DNA of 64,000 nt, taken from contig NZ_CP080382.1 in the NCBI RefSeq assembly GCF_019443425.1, positions 3,472,001 to 3,536,000 on the forward strand. Reading direction: 5' to 3'. The notes beneath the pieces were generated by a model. The model was given only the letters and a program-made list of their open reading frames with translations. It was not told the DNA's origin and ran no database searches. Of the stretch, positions 1-10,263 are shown in pieces (positions within the stretch are counted from its first letter, which is position 1; each line of letters starts with the position of its first letter). A program made the translations under genes and the position numbers. The DNA is from Arthrobacter sp. PAMC25284. GTDB taxonomy: Bacteria > Actinomycetota > Actinomycetes > Actinomycetales > Micrococcaceae.

Positions 1-3000
1 TCGCACCGTTGGGAGTCCGTGCCCATACACTTGCTCGGCCCTGGCGTGGACCTGGACAAGCGCACCCCCAAGGTTGAAGGTGCTGCCAGGCGCGCGCCCC
101 AAGCGATGATGCAGGAATTCCTGAACCGTGAGGACACTTACCTCTGGGCCATTCTCAGCAACGGCCTCAGGCTCCGTCTCCTGCGGGACTCCACCGCGTT
201 GGCAGGCTCCGCATACATCGAATTCGATCTCGAGACTATCTTCGAGTCGGATCTCTATTCCGAGTTCCAGCTGTTCTGGCAACTCTGCCACCAGTCCCGG
301 CTGGACAAGCGCGGTGGCTCCGAGGCGCCGCCATCTGACTGCTGGCTGGAACTCTGGCGCGGTGAATCCGTCGAGGCCGGAGCCCGTGCCCTCGACAAGC
401 TCGGCGCCGGCGTCGAGAAGGCTCTGGGCTTCCTGGGCACGGGCTTTCTGCGCCACCCGGACAACCGCTGGCTCGTGGATGCCCTGCATTCCGGGGATTT
501 AAGCCATCGCGACTTCCACAAGGCCCTACTTCGCGCTGCATACCGCTTGCTGTTCCTATTCGTGGTGGAAGATCGCGGCGCTCTCCTTGATCCGGCGGCA
601 ACCACCGAGGCCCGCGACCGCTATGCGATGTACTTCTCCACCCAGAGGCTGCGGAAGATGTCCCGCAGCCGCGACGGAGGCCCGCATCCGGACCTGTGGC
701 GTACCCAGAAACTCGTGTTGGGCGCCCTGGGCGGCGATGGCCTCGATGTGGTCGGCCTGCCGGCACTGGGCGGACTATTTGATCCCGATCCCCGCGCCGC
801 ACGTCTGGCCGGGCAACCGCATGGGGACCTCTTGCTAGGTGCAGAGTTGGCAAACCAGGACTTCCTCAAGGCCATCCGCGGCCTGGGCTGGGTGGCTGGA
901 AAGACCGGCCGTCTGCAGCCCGTGGACTACCGACATCTCGGGGCCGAGGAACTAGGCTCCGTTTACGAATCTTTGCTGGAATTGGTGCCCCGCGTCGATA
1001 CCGAGACGCGGTCCTTTGAACTTGCGCATCTGGCCGGAAACGAGCGAAAGACCACCGGCTCCTACTACACCCCGCCGAGTCTGGTGTCCGCGCTGTTGGA
1101 CACCGCCCTGGACCCGCTGCTGGACCAGGCCGTAAATGGTGCGACAGGACCGGATGACGCCGAGGCCCGGCTTCTTGCGTTGACCGTGTGTGACCCTGCC
1201 TCCGGCTCCGGCGGCTTTCTGGTGGCCGCCGCCCGCCGGATTGCCCGTCGCCTGGCCGAGGTGCGCGCCGGCGATAACGAGCCCACACCCGGCGAGGTGC
1301 AGAGCGCACTGCATGACGTGGTGGAACGCTGCATCTACGGCGTGGACATGAATGACCTCGCCGCCGAACTTGCCAAGGTGTCCCTGTGGCTCGAAGCCAT
1401 GCAACCCGGGAAACCGCTGGGCTTCCTGGACGCACGAATCAAGATCGGCAACAGCCTGTTGGGAACAACACCTGCGCTGCTCGACGGCGGCGTACCCGAG
1501 GGTGCCTTCTCGGTCTTAGAGGGTGATGACAAGAAGTTCGCGGCGGAGGCAAAGAAGCGAAACAAAGCCGAGAACACCCGGAAGGCGGACAAGCTCTTTG
1601 GCTCACTCGGGCAGGACGCCTTCAGTTTCGGCGGCACGCAGTCGGCTGTGGCGCAGCTGATCAGCCAGCGCCGCGAACTCGTCAAACCCGTGGCGAGCGC
1701 CGAGGAGGCCCGGTTCCGAGCCAAGGCCTACGATGCCTTCGACCACTCCGCGGACATGGAGCAGAAGAGGCTCCACGCGGATGCCTGGTGCGCAGCCTTC
1801 GTCTGGCCCCTGAAAGCTGGCGAGGCCGAGCCGCCCACCTCATCTGTCGTCCGGCAGCTGGGTGACTCTGGGACTGATGCAGGGTACGGTCCTACGGTCG
1901 CCAAGATCCGCGGGCTCGCCAACGAATACCGATTCTTCCACTGGCACCTGGAGTTCCCGGAAGTGTTTGGTGATCCGGATGCGGGAGAAAACGTCGGCGT
2001 CGAGGGCTGGCCCGGAGGTTTCTCCTGCGTGCTCGGCAACCCGCCATGGGAGCGGGTCAAGCTGCAGGAACAGGAGTTCTTCGCGGCTAGGAACGAAGAA
2101 ATTGCGAAGGCACCGAATGCCGCCGCACGGACGCGACTCATCAAGAGTCTCGTGGAGGACGACCCCATCCTCCACAACGAGTTCCTGGCCGCCAAGCGCA
2201 ACGCGGAAGGGCAGAGCGCGAGCATGCGCACTTCCGGCCGCTACCCCCTCAACGGCCGCGGCGACGTCAACACGTACGCGGTCTTTGCCGAGCTGTTCCG
2301 CAGCCTGACCTCGCCGCATGGCCGATCCGGCGTCATCGTCCCGACGGGCATTGCCACGGACGCCACCACGCAGTACTTCTTCAAGGACCTGGTCGATACC
2401 AGCACCATCGCGGCGCTGTACGACTTCGAGAATCGCGCGCCCTTGTTCGAAGGTGTGGACTCCCGATTCAAGTTTTGCCTCCTGACGATGGCCGGACGGC
2501 TGGCGAAGGAAGAAGTGGCGTCCTTCGCATTCTTCCTGCACGATCCAGCCGATATTGCGGTGTCAGAAATTGCGCTGTCGCCGGACGAAATCAAGCTCAT
2601 CAACCCCAACACGGGCACCCTCCCCATCTTCCGCACCCGCCGGGATGCAGAAATTACACTCGGTATCTACCGCCGCGTTCCGGTCCTCATCAACGAGAAC
2701 GACCCGGTCAACGGCAATCCCTGGGGCGTCTCATTTATGCGTATGTTCGACATGGCTAACGACTCGAACTTGTTCCACACGCGAGAGCAACTGGAAGGCG
2801 ATGGCTGGACCCTCAATGGAAACGCCTTCGCGCGAGGCTCCAACGGCAAACCCGCGAAAATGCTGCCGTTGTATGAGGCCAAGATGATTCACCAGTTCGA
2901 CCACCGTTGGGCTACATACAGAAATACGGAAGTTCGTGACCTTTCCGACGCTGAAAAGATTGATGCAACGACCCTTGCGGTACCGAAATATTGGCTCGAC

Positions 3001-3712
3001 GCTTCCGAGGTCAACGAAAAGCTCCAGGGAAAATGGGGCCGAAAGTGGCTCATGGGTTGGAGAGACATCGCCAGGGCGACCGACGTACGGACGGTCATTT
3101 CGGCAGTTTTCCCCATGTCAGCTGCACCTGACGGTAATCTCCTGATGCTTCCAAGTGGCGGGGGCCCCAGTTGCACAGTTGCTTTCTTCTGCACTTTCAT
3201 CATTCGTGGTTGACTTTGTTGCCCGCCAAAAGGTCGGCGGAACTCATGTCAAGTACTTCACGATGAGGCAGCTTCCGGTTCTTCCTGAGGGGTTGGCGGA
3301 TCCGGCACCTTGGGACGCATCCATGACCACTTCTGATTGGCTATCTTTAAGATCAACGGAGCTTCAATTCACAGCGGTAGACTTGGACGATTTCGCCCTT
3401 GACCTCGGCGTAGAAGGTCCGCCCTTTATTTGGGAAGCCGAACGTCGTGAGATGTTGAGAACTGAAATTGATGCTGCCTATTTCATACTTTTTGGGAGAT
3501 CCAGGGATGATGTGGACTACATCATGGATGCCTTCCCAATTGTCCGCCGCAAGGACGAAGCGGCTCACGGTGACTACCGAACTAAGCGCTTGATACTTAA
3601 CGCGTATGACGCCATGCAGGAAGCCATAAAGACCGGCTTCCCCTTTGAGTCGACCCTTACCCCACCGCCCGGCCAGGGCCCACGCCATCCCGTCAAGGAG
3701 CTCTTCGCATGA
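1..3712 (+). CDS. Eco57I/PglX-type adenine DNA methyltransferase of a restriction operon (5' partial, one frameshift)
   Basis: This is a large N6-adenine methyltransferase of the class found in type IIG, BREX and DISARM loci. It presumably marks host DNA or takes part in restriction with the McrBC genes behind it. The frame is open to base 1, and the text SHRWESVPIHLLGPGVDLD upstream of the GTG at 19 already matches the family, so the true start lies outside the window. SAM-binding motif I (DPASGSGGF) is at bases 1192-1218 and catalytic motif IV (NPPW) at 2038-2049. Frame 1 ends at 3213, but the family C-terminus (VARQKVGGTHVKYF) continues in frame 2 to 3712. The switch falls in the run GGGGGCCCC at 3160-3168, which has one base too many. 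The stop overlaps the McrB start by four bases (ATGA). No nuclease motif is visible in the part seen. Confidence 0.85.
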
Positions 3713-6700
3713 CCCAGAACTTGAACTGGACTCCGTTCATCGGGTTTGTAGGCAAATTTATCGAAACTGTCGACCTCAACGCGGAAGAGAATGACTATAA
3801 GAAAGAGCTGGCGGCCAAGCTCTCGGCCGTGCGGACCGAGTTGCTGGCAGGAGATCCGGAGTGGCACCCGCACTTCATTCGGGCCCTGCGGACGACGAAT
3901 CTCGTCAATTACAGAACCATTGGGGCAATGGACAAGCTGGATGATGCTTCGTCGCAGAGCCTGCAAACCTTCTTGACGAGGTTTTGGTCGGGGGCACCCG
4001 ATACGGGGAAGCTGAATGCCTTGGTCGCCGGCCTTAAGGAGTTGAACTCTCGAGAACTTTCCGAGGGCATCGCCACCGGAGTGGGTTCTCTCTTGCTTAT
4101 GGCTGTGGATCCGACCGAGTTCCCGCCGTACCGTCCCGAAGCGGTCCGACTGTTCTGGAACATCATCGGTTTTGACTACAAGGACGCCGTACGGACTCCG
4201 CAAGGACGCTATGACGCGTTCCTGGACGTCCTGGATCAGTTCCGGTCGGAGCTGGCTCTTGCGGGCCTCGGTAACTTTGACCGCTTGGAAGCCCAGGGCA
4301 TCATGTGGACGGTCATGAACGCCGATCCGACGGACGAATGGGCCTCCCAGGACGTTGTGAACTTCCGTAAATGGCGCGGAGACAAGGCCGCGGCTGCCGT
4401 GGTCGACCTCAGCACTCCTGCTGCCACGATAGCTCCCCAGCTCGAAGCCGCAGGAAGACTGATCCTCGAGAGCGGATTTCGCAGCGCGCCTTGCGCCATC
4501 GACGGCGCAACGCCAACGTGGACAGTTGAGAACGCTCGCGAACTGGCAAGAAGAAGCGAGCTCGCCGTTGGCGCCGGAACCTTCATGGCGAAGTTCGAGC
4601 GTCAGCTGCAAGGTGCCAGCCGCGGCGTGGTCCTCTTGGCGGCGGAACTGGCTTTCCTGCAGGTATTGCCCCTCTCGAACGTAGGCGCCCAAACAAAGAT
4701 CGCCAGGATTGAGAAGATTCTTTCCTGGATCGAACACGACGACGTGCCCCTACCTCCGGCGCTTCAAGAGGGCCTGGCCGCCGAAGGTGCGTTTCACGGT
4801 GGTGTCGGATTCAACATCCAAGTGGCAGAGCACATGAAATGGCTCTCTCGGCTCGTTGAGCATGTATCGACACAACCAATGAGCCTGATTGAAGCCGCAC
4901 TTACGGACCCTTGGGCGTTTCGCGACATCACCCAGTCAGTCCCCGATGACCGCCCCATGATCCGTTACAGCGTGGACTATATCGCGTGGCCGGAATACCT
5001 GCCCCCTGTTGTAAAGCGGGACCACCGGACAGAGATTTGGCACGCATTTGCGGGCGTCATTGGCGGTGCGACAGGTCCAAACGACAGCGACGAGGCCGCC
5101 ATTGCCAAAGACCTCCATGCCATTCGGCTCGTCCAACAGGGCAGCTCGAATGAATTCGTGGAATGGTACAGCGAGCCCTATCTGAGCCAGTGGCGGGCAG
5201 GCGCGGAAGACTCCGGACAGCGGGCGTGGCTGGTCAGGCAGAGCCAGGCAGGGACGACCATGCTGCACCCGTGGCTCGAGGACGGCTTCGTGTCCACCCC
5301 CGCGCAGCATCTTGGGTCACCCACGCCAGGATCGAACCTGAGCCAAATACAGGCGGCCGTCAATAAGGGCTACCAGCACATCGAATATTCGGAGCGCAAA
5401 CTCCGTGCCATGGAGTACCATCGCTTCCTCAGCATCATGAAAGTGGACGACTTCGTCCTCACCGCCTTCGAAGATGGCCTCTTTATAGGGGTCGTAACCG
5501 GGGAGGCTCACTACGTCGAGGACGCGACATCCCGCTTGCGACGCGCTGTCGCCTGGCAGAAGACGCCGATCAGCAATGAAGACATGCCCGCACCCCTGCC
5601 GCGGCTGCTGGCCGAGCAAGGGTCAGTCGTCGACCTCACCGAAGCGCTTTCCATCATCACGGCCTGGTTCGGTGTGGAAGCTGACCCCGACAACGAGACG
5701 GAAATTGTGGCACCCCTGCCGCAAATCGCCGTCGTACCCCATCTGAAGAAAGCCACGCCAGAACTGGCACGAAAGCTGCACGTGGACCAGCAGCACTTGC
5801 AGGAAGTGATCCGACTCCTCCAGACCCGGCAGCAGATCGTCTTCTACGGCCCTCCCGGAACCGGCAAGACCTTTCTGGGAACGGCGATCGCCAAGTTCCT
5901 GGCGGGGGAGGAGCACTCCGACCACGTCAAGACAGTCCAGTTCCACCCGTCCTACGCCTACGAAGACTTTTTTGAGGGCTACCGGCCGGCGAAAAGCCAG
6001 GACGGTAACGTGGCATTCAGCCTCGAAGCGGGACCGCTGCGGCGTATCGCCGACGAAGCGGCATCTGAGGGCAACCGCGACAAGCCGTATTTTCTGATCA
6101 TCGATGAGATGAACCGCGGCAACCTCGCCAAGATCTTCGGCGAGCTGTACTACCTGCTGGAGTACCGCAACGAGGGCATCAACCTCCAGTACAACCCGGA
6201 CAAGGTCTTCGCCCTGCCACCCAACTTGTTCATCATCGGCACGATGAACACCTCCGATAGGTCCATCGCGATGGTGGACGCCGCCATCAGGCGCCGCTTC
6301 GCTTTCGTCGAGCTTCATCCGCAGGACGGCATGATCTCTGGGCTGCTGGAACGCTTCCTCAAGGCGAACGGAAAGCCTCCTTTGCGGGCAGAACTGCTGA
6401 ATGCCTTGAACAGCGAGATTGAGGAGACGAACCGTGATCTCATGATCGGGCCGTCCTACTTCATGAAGCCCCATGCTGAGACCGATGAGGGGCTCGAGGA
6501 AATCTGGAAGTACGAGTTACTGCCGCTGTTGGAGGAACAGTATTTTGGGCGCCTGAAACGGGACCAGGTCCGGGAGAAGTTCGGGCTGACGGCGATGAGG
6601 CGGAAAGCCGGCGCTGAGGTCGGGCCGGTGGATCTTTCTTTGGTGTCTATCGAGCAGGTGCTGGATGGTGAGGGCGCTGAGGAACTCGAGCAGTTGTTGA

Positions 6701-6726
6701 CTGATTCGGAAGACACGTCCTCCTGA
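3709..6726 (+). CDS. McrB-like AAA+ GTPase subunit of a McrBC restriction system
   Basis: This 1005-residue protein has a C-terminal McrB-type AAA+ motor. The Walker A motif GPPGTGKTF lies near residue 714. Walker B with the family extension (IIDEMNRGNLAKIFGELYY) lies near residue 795, and the sensor/arginine region (TMNTSDRSIAMVDAAIRRRF) near 845. McrB motors hydrolyse GTP and translocate DNA towards the McrC nuclease. About 700 residues precede the motor. This is far longer than the roughly 160-residue DNA-binding domain of E. coli McrB, and I recognise no known domain in it; it probably decides which modified or foreign DNA is recognised. The ATG overlaps the methyltransferase stop by four bases and the stop overlaps the McrC ATG by one, so the three genes are translationally coupled. 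Confidence 0.88.
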   Translation: MTQNLNWTPFIGFVGKFIETVDLNAEENDYKKELAAKLSAVRTELLAGDPEWHPHFIRALRTTNLVNYRTIGAMDKLDDASSQSLQTFLTRFWSGAPDTGKLNALVAGLKELNSRELSEGIATGVGSLLLMAVDPTEFPPYRPEAVRLFWNIIGFDYKDAVRTPQGRYDAFLDVLDQFRSELALAGLGNFDRLEAQGIMWTVMNADPTDEWASQDVVNFRKWRGDKAAAAVVDLSTPAATIAPQLEAAGRLILESGFRSAPCAIDGATPTWTVENARELARRSELAVGAGTFMAKFERQLQGASRGVVLLAAELAFLQVLPLSNVGAQTKIARIEKILSWIEHDDVPLPPALQEGLAAEGAFHGGVGFNIQVAEHMKWLSRLVEHVSTQPMSLIEAALTDPWAFRDITQSVPDDRPMIRYSVDYIAWPEYLPPVVKRDHRTEIWHAFAGVIGGATGPNDSDEAAIAKDLHAIRLVQQGSSNEFVEWYSEPYLSQWRAGAEDSGQRAWLVRQSQAGTTMLHPWLEDGFVSTPAQHLGSPTPGSNLSQIQAAVNKGYQHIEYSERKLRAMEYHRFLSIMKVDDFVLTAFEDGLFIGVVTGEAHYVEDATSRLRRAVAWQKTPISNEDMPAPLPRLLAEQGSVVDLTEALSIITAWFGVEADPDNETEIVAPLPQIAVVPHLKKATPELARKLHVDQQHLQEVIRLLQTRQQIVFYGPPGTGKTFLGTAIAKFLAGEEHSDHVKTVQFHPSYAYEDFFEGYRPAKSQDGNVAFSLEAGPLRRIADEAASEGNRDKPYFLIIDEMNRGNLAKIFGELYYLLEYRNEGINLQYNPDKVFALPPNLFIIGTMNTSDRSIAMVDAAIRRRFAFVELHPQDGMISGLLERFLKANGKPPLRAELLNALNSEIEETNRDLMIGPSYFMKPHAETDEGLEEIWKYELLPLLEEQYFGRLKRDQVREKFGLTAMRRKAGAEVGPVDLSLVSIEQVLDGEGAEELEQLLTDSEDTSS

Positions 6727-7979
6727 TGCTCAGGTCCATCGTCCTCGACGAGCTGCAAAGTTCGGCGGATGCAGTTGAGCTGGATCCGGAAGTCGCCGCG
6801 ACGCTCCGGGACACCGGGCTGGTGACGGTACTGCCTGCTCACGGTGGATTGTGGACGGTGCTCCCCGCGGGAACTGTGGGGGCTGTCCAGGTGGGGAACC
6901 TTCAAGTCGAGGTCACGCCAAAACAGAAGGTCGGTCTCAGCCGGCTGCTGTTCCTTCTCGGCTACGCCGCGAACCCGGGCTTCCGTCCGGAAGACGTTGC
7001 GGGCATCGAAGACACCGACCTGTTCGCCGCCCTTGGCGAATCCTTGGCCCGCCAGGGGTTGCGGGCGCTGGAACGCGGTGCGCTCAGTGGGTACGTCCGC
7101 GTTGAGGATGCCCTTCGGACAGTCCGAGGGCGGATCCGTGTGGGCGACCAGATGACCCGCCGCCCCGGGATGCTCCTGCCCTTGGAGGTCGCCTACGACG
7201 ACTTCACCGTTGACATTGCAGAGAATCGTATCCTGCGGGCCGCCATACGCTTGATGATGCAGGTCCCGAGGCTTTCCCATGATGTCGGCTGGAAGCTGGC
7301 CCACTTGGATTCGAAGCTGGACGGAGTCTCGGAGCTACGGTTCGGAGCCACGCTACCTCCCTGGACAGAATCGCGTCTCAACGAGCACTATGTTCCGGCC
7401 CTCCGCTTGGCGGAGATCATACTTCGGAACATGTCGGCCGAGGCCGGCCTAGGACGCCATTCCGTCGCCTCTTTCGTTGTGAACATGGCCAAGGTGTTCG
7501 AGGACTTCGTTACAACTTCGCTTCGCGAGGCGCTTGACAGTTATCCCGGCGAGACCAGCGGGCAATACGAGACATTCCTGGATGAGGCTGAAGTTGGCCA
7601 GATGGGGAATCGTATCCGCATGGCAGTGGACATCGTTCATTCGGTACGCGGCGCTCCCGCGATGGTGTTCGATGCGAAGTACAAAGCAGCGTCTGCGGGC
7701 GACGGGTATCCCAATGCCGACTACTATCAAATGCTCGCCTATTGCACGGCGTTGACCGTGCCGACGGCATGGCTGATTTACGCGGGGCCCGGCCAGGCCT
7801 GGACGCGGCGGGTCACTAACAGTTCGGTGTCCATTGTCGAGTTCCCGCTTGATATTTCCCAGCCACCCGCAGCCCTGCTGGCACGAGTGAGTGCGCTTGC
7901 CGAAGCGGCCTATCAGGAATGGCGCGTGTCCGGGCTGGGTCAGGGCTCGCGACTCCTCTCGCGGCCCAGGAGTACGTGA
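6726..7979 (+). CDS. McrC-like PD-(D/E)XK endonuclease subunit
   Basis: This 417-residue protein is the nuclease partner of the McrB-like motor. The N-terminal half is the McrC beta-rich region (NLQVEVTPKQKVGLSRLLF, near residue 60). The C-terminal half holds a PD-(D/E)XK core: an acidic residue in RMAVDIV and then FDAKYK, giving D...DxK, near residues 300-320, followed by NADYYQMLAYCTAL, a helix typical of the family. Its start codon shares one base with the stop of mcrB (TGATG), so its supply is tied to McrB. Size agrees with McrC proteins with an extended N-terminus. The presence of a methyltransferase in the same operon is unusual for a type IV system and suggests a modified-base or strand-protection logic that I cannot specify. 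Confidence 0.87.
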   Translation: MLRSIVLDELQSSADAVELDPEVAATLRDTGLVTVLPAHGGLWTVLPAGTVGAVQVGNLQVEVTPKQKVGLSRLLFLLGYAANPGFRPEDVAGIEDTDLFAALGESLARQGLRALERGALSGYVRVEDALRTVRGRIRVGDQMTRRPGMLLPLEVAYDDFTVDIAENRILRAAIRLMMQVPRLSHDVGWKLAHLDSKLDGVSELRFGATLPPWTESRLNEHYVPALRLAEIILRNMSAEAGLGRHSVASFVVNMAKVFEDFVTTSLREALDSYPGETSGQYETFLDEAEVGQMGNRIRMAVDIVHSVRGAPAMVFDAKYKAASAGDGYPNADYYQMLAYCTALTVPTAWLIYAGPGQAWTRRVTNSSVSIVEFPLDISQPPAALLARVSALAEAAYQEWRVSGLGQGSRLLSRPRST

Positions 7980-8142
7980 ACGGCTGCGGTTACGGCCTGG
8001 GTCGGAACCGGTGGGGTTCACGACAATGACAGGGTCAGTCCGGGCTTTTTGACGAGCTTGATGGCCATCGACGCCAGTCGCGTAAGCGCTTTAGATGCGG
8101 ACAGGGGCTTTTCGGCTCTTCTCGAACCCCCACCTGACTCTT

Positions 8143-8188
8143 CGGGGTGGACATGCTCCGCTCTTAGCAGCGGAGCATGTCCACCCCG
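8143..8188. repeat. Perfect 20-bp inverted repeat with 6-base loop
   Basis: Arms 8143-8162 and 8169-8188 are exact reverse complements, with CTTAGC between them. The hairpin contains the stop codon (8164-8166, read leftward) and the last six codons of the leftward gene next to it. It is too long and too perfect to be chance. There is no U-run on either side, so it is not a textbook intrinsic terminator. It may still stop transcription between the leftward gene and the rightward mcrC, or be a recombination site or mobile palindromic repeat. The word GGACATGCTCC in its arm recurs in a different intergenic region (63,548-63,675). Confidence 0.9.
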
Positions 8189-8677
8189 ACCGTCATCAAG
8201 GTGTTGAGGTGCGCCAACACTGCGGCGTCGACAGCTTCGTCGGTGAAGGATCCGCCTGTTGCCAGCCAGCTTTTGATGTGGTCGGCATGACGGAAACGCT
8301 CGAACGCCGGGGCGCCGTCGGCAGCGAAGACCGGGTGCGAGTAGTCCCCGCGGTCCCGGTTGTCCGGATCGTTCCAGGAGAGGCGACCGTAGGTGGTGTA
8401 CCTCGCGGCCTCTGCGGCCCTCTGCGGCTTCCTTGTCCCTGGTAGCCAGATAGGCGTCTACATCGATGCGCGGGACGTAGACGCGCTCCGGGTGGCCGTA
8501 GTGATTCATGACCAATTCCCGACGGCTGATCGGGGCGAATCCTTCGCCCATTTCGATGTGCGGGGTTAGGCCGCACCAGACGTTATTGACTATCTCGTCC
8601 AGATAGAATTCAACGTCTTCGGGAAGATCGCCGGCGGTAACAGCCAGCTCTACCAAGGTCATGAAATCTTTGGTCAC
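8164..8677 (-). CDS. Hypothetical protein, accessory (one frameshift)
   Basis: I do not recognise this protein. The start is probably the GTG at 8677 (VTKDFMTLVELAV), with the ATG at 8662 as the alternative; neither has a strong ribosome-binding site. The first part reads to about YLATRDKEAAE and then turns to nonsense. Dropping one C from CCC at 8418-8420 on the + strand restores a clean continuation (AAEAARYTTYGRLSWNDPDN) that ends at a TAA inside the inverted repeat with the residues VGVDMLRC. The restored protein has about 170 residues and is acidic, with no membrane segment. It lies downstream of the leftward nuclease-like gene at 8953-10263, with a 275-base gap, so the two may be co-transcribed. 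Confidence 0.55.
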
Positions 8678-8952
8678 GGTGTTCTCATTTCTCTGCGTGT
8701 TTGGCCTTGCTATCAATAGAAGTGCTGCCGCGCGCAAGAAACGGCCACTTTAGCGGATCCAATTTCAGGCTCGGTGGGGAGCTGCTCCGACGACCAGGCG
8801 AACCCAGGCCTTCCTCAAGGACGCCCCATCGCCGCGCGTCTGGATCGGCTAAGTCGGGTGCTGGCCTACCGGCTGAGGGGATGGGATCGCCCAGCTACTG
8901 TCTGGTGGACCCGCAGGAATTGGCCTTGGACTCCTGCCTGCAAGGCTTAAAT

Positions 8953-10263
8953 TCAGCCGACGATCCGAAGGCGCGCTGGAAGCCTTGTGTCGCCGGCCGC
9001 ACCTACACGGGCTCCGAGGGGCCGCCCTTTGGCGAGTTTCGGGTTCGCCGGAGCCGGGTGGGGGACTGCGACGCCAGCGCGGTCCATTGGGCTGCCGATC
9101 AGATGAGTGTGGTCCCCTTCTCGCATCCAATGCGGAGTGGCAGCGATGAGAGGGGCGTTGTCTATGACCGCTGTTGCATCGAAGGTTTTCCATGGCGTGA
9201 ATGGGTATTCGTCGAGCAAGCCGAGTGAGACCCACTTGCTCGCGCCGCTGCCGGATCCAATGTTGAAGTCAGCCTCCATGCGCAGGAATAGGTCGCTCAG
9301 GTGGTTCGCCGACGGGAAGTAGTCAGCATAGGAAGCGCATCCGATTCGCGCCGCGGGTGAGTCGGGGCCGGTTCCAGGAAATTCCTTGAGCACCTGGCTC
9401 ACTGTTTCGTAAATGGCGCGGCGGGCGTTTTTCCCTCGCGCCCCGTTAGGGTGAGCTGCGGCGACGAAAACGACGACGAGTCCGGAGGTTTCCAGAGGCC
9501 GCTGGCTGATGATCTGTGCCCAGCGGCGGACTTTGTTCTCGAGGCCACGTGACACGTTCGCCGTGACTTCAAGAGCGATCCGAAGCCCGTCCTGACGGAT
9601 GATGGTGCCGTCGGCACTGCGATTGTCAGGCTTGTTTACCTTCTTCCCGAGCCCGCTTCCTGCAAGCAGGTCGACCGTTGAGAATTTCTCACCAAGTACG
9701 GCTCCGACCGCAGGTCCTCCGTGTTCGGACACGCGCAAAATCAATTCCGAAGCAATCAGGTTATGACGATCGTATTGCCCGCCGGAGGTCCAAGGCTGTC
9801 CGCCGGTGACCCTGAGCCATTCGGGACCGGCGAGAGTGGGTTCGATCAGTTTTTTGAAGACATCGGTTGACGCGGGGCGGTAGAGGAAGTCGCGGCGCTG
9901 TGCGCCCGGTTCCCGACGCACTGGCGTGGCATAGATTCCGATGTCGATGAGGTCGAGTGCGAACGATGGGGCGAGTACGGATGAGCGAGGGTCGAGTAGC
10001 GTGAGGTCGCCGGTGATGGCTGCGAGTTGTTCGCAAAAAAGCGTTCTGTAGGCGTGCAGCGCGGACCAAGCGGCCAAGCGGCGACCCCGGCCCCGGTTGG
10101 CGGTGAGCTTTTGCAGCGCTTCCTTCTCATCGAGCAGAAACTTGGCGTTGACGTGGCGGCCGTTCTTTTCATGATGCCAGCGCTCGGTGTAACCCATCGA
10201 CCATGAGGCCGACGAATTCCAGGGCCAGAGTTCGTCCCAGTAGGGGTCATGCCGGTTCGCCAT
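8953..10263 (-). CDS. Unrecognised accessory protein, possibly PD-(D/E)XK-like
   Basis: This is a 436-residue protein if it starts at the ATG at 10263, which has GAGGTG four bases upstream and begins MANRHDPYWDELWPWN. A longer reading starts at 10347. The middle has the pattern ADGTIIRQDGLRIALEVTAN followed by a basic helix (SRGLENKVRRWAQII). This D...ExT arrangement resembles the degenerate nuclease-like core of actinobacterial replication-relaxation proteins, but the usual lysine is absent, so activity is doubtful. The C-terminus carries ATPHWMREGDHTHLIGSP, a short motif that recurs in this window at 18.54-18.62 kb. There are no membrane segments. Its role is unknown; the setting suggests an element-maintenance or defence function. 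Confidence 0.6.
   Translation of the reverse strand: MANRHDPYWDELWPWNSSASWSMGYTERWHHEKNGRHVNAKFLLDEKEALQKLTANRGRGRRLAAWSALHAYRTLFCEQLAAITGDLTLLDPRSSVLAPSFALDLIDIGIYATPVRREPGAQRRDFLYRPASTDVFKKLIEPTLAGPEWLRVTGGQPWTSGGQYDRHNLIASELILRVSEHGGPAVGAVLGEKFSTVDLLAGSGLGKKVNKPDNRSADGTIIRQDGLRIALEVTANVSRGLENKVRRWAQIISQRPLETSGLVVVFVAAAHPNGARGKNARRAIYETVSQVLKEFPGTGPDSPAARIGCASYADYFPSANHLSDLFLRMEADFNIGSGSGASKWVSLGLLDEYPFTPWKTFDATAVIDNAPLIAATPHWMREGDHTHLIGSPMDRAGVAVPHPAPANPKLAKGRPLGARVGAAGDTRLPARLRIVG

Noticed and set aside
3160..3168. Phase-variable G/C tract switching the methyltransferase on and off
   Set aside because: The run is short, and the same one-base surplus occurs in essential genes such as ispH, so an error is simpler.
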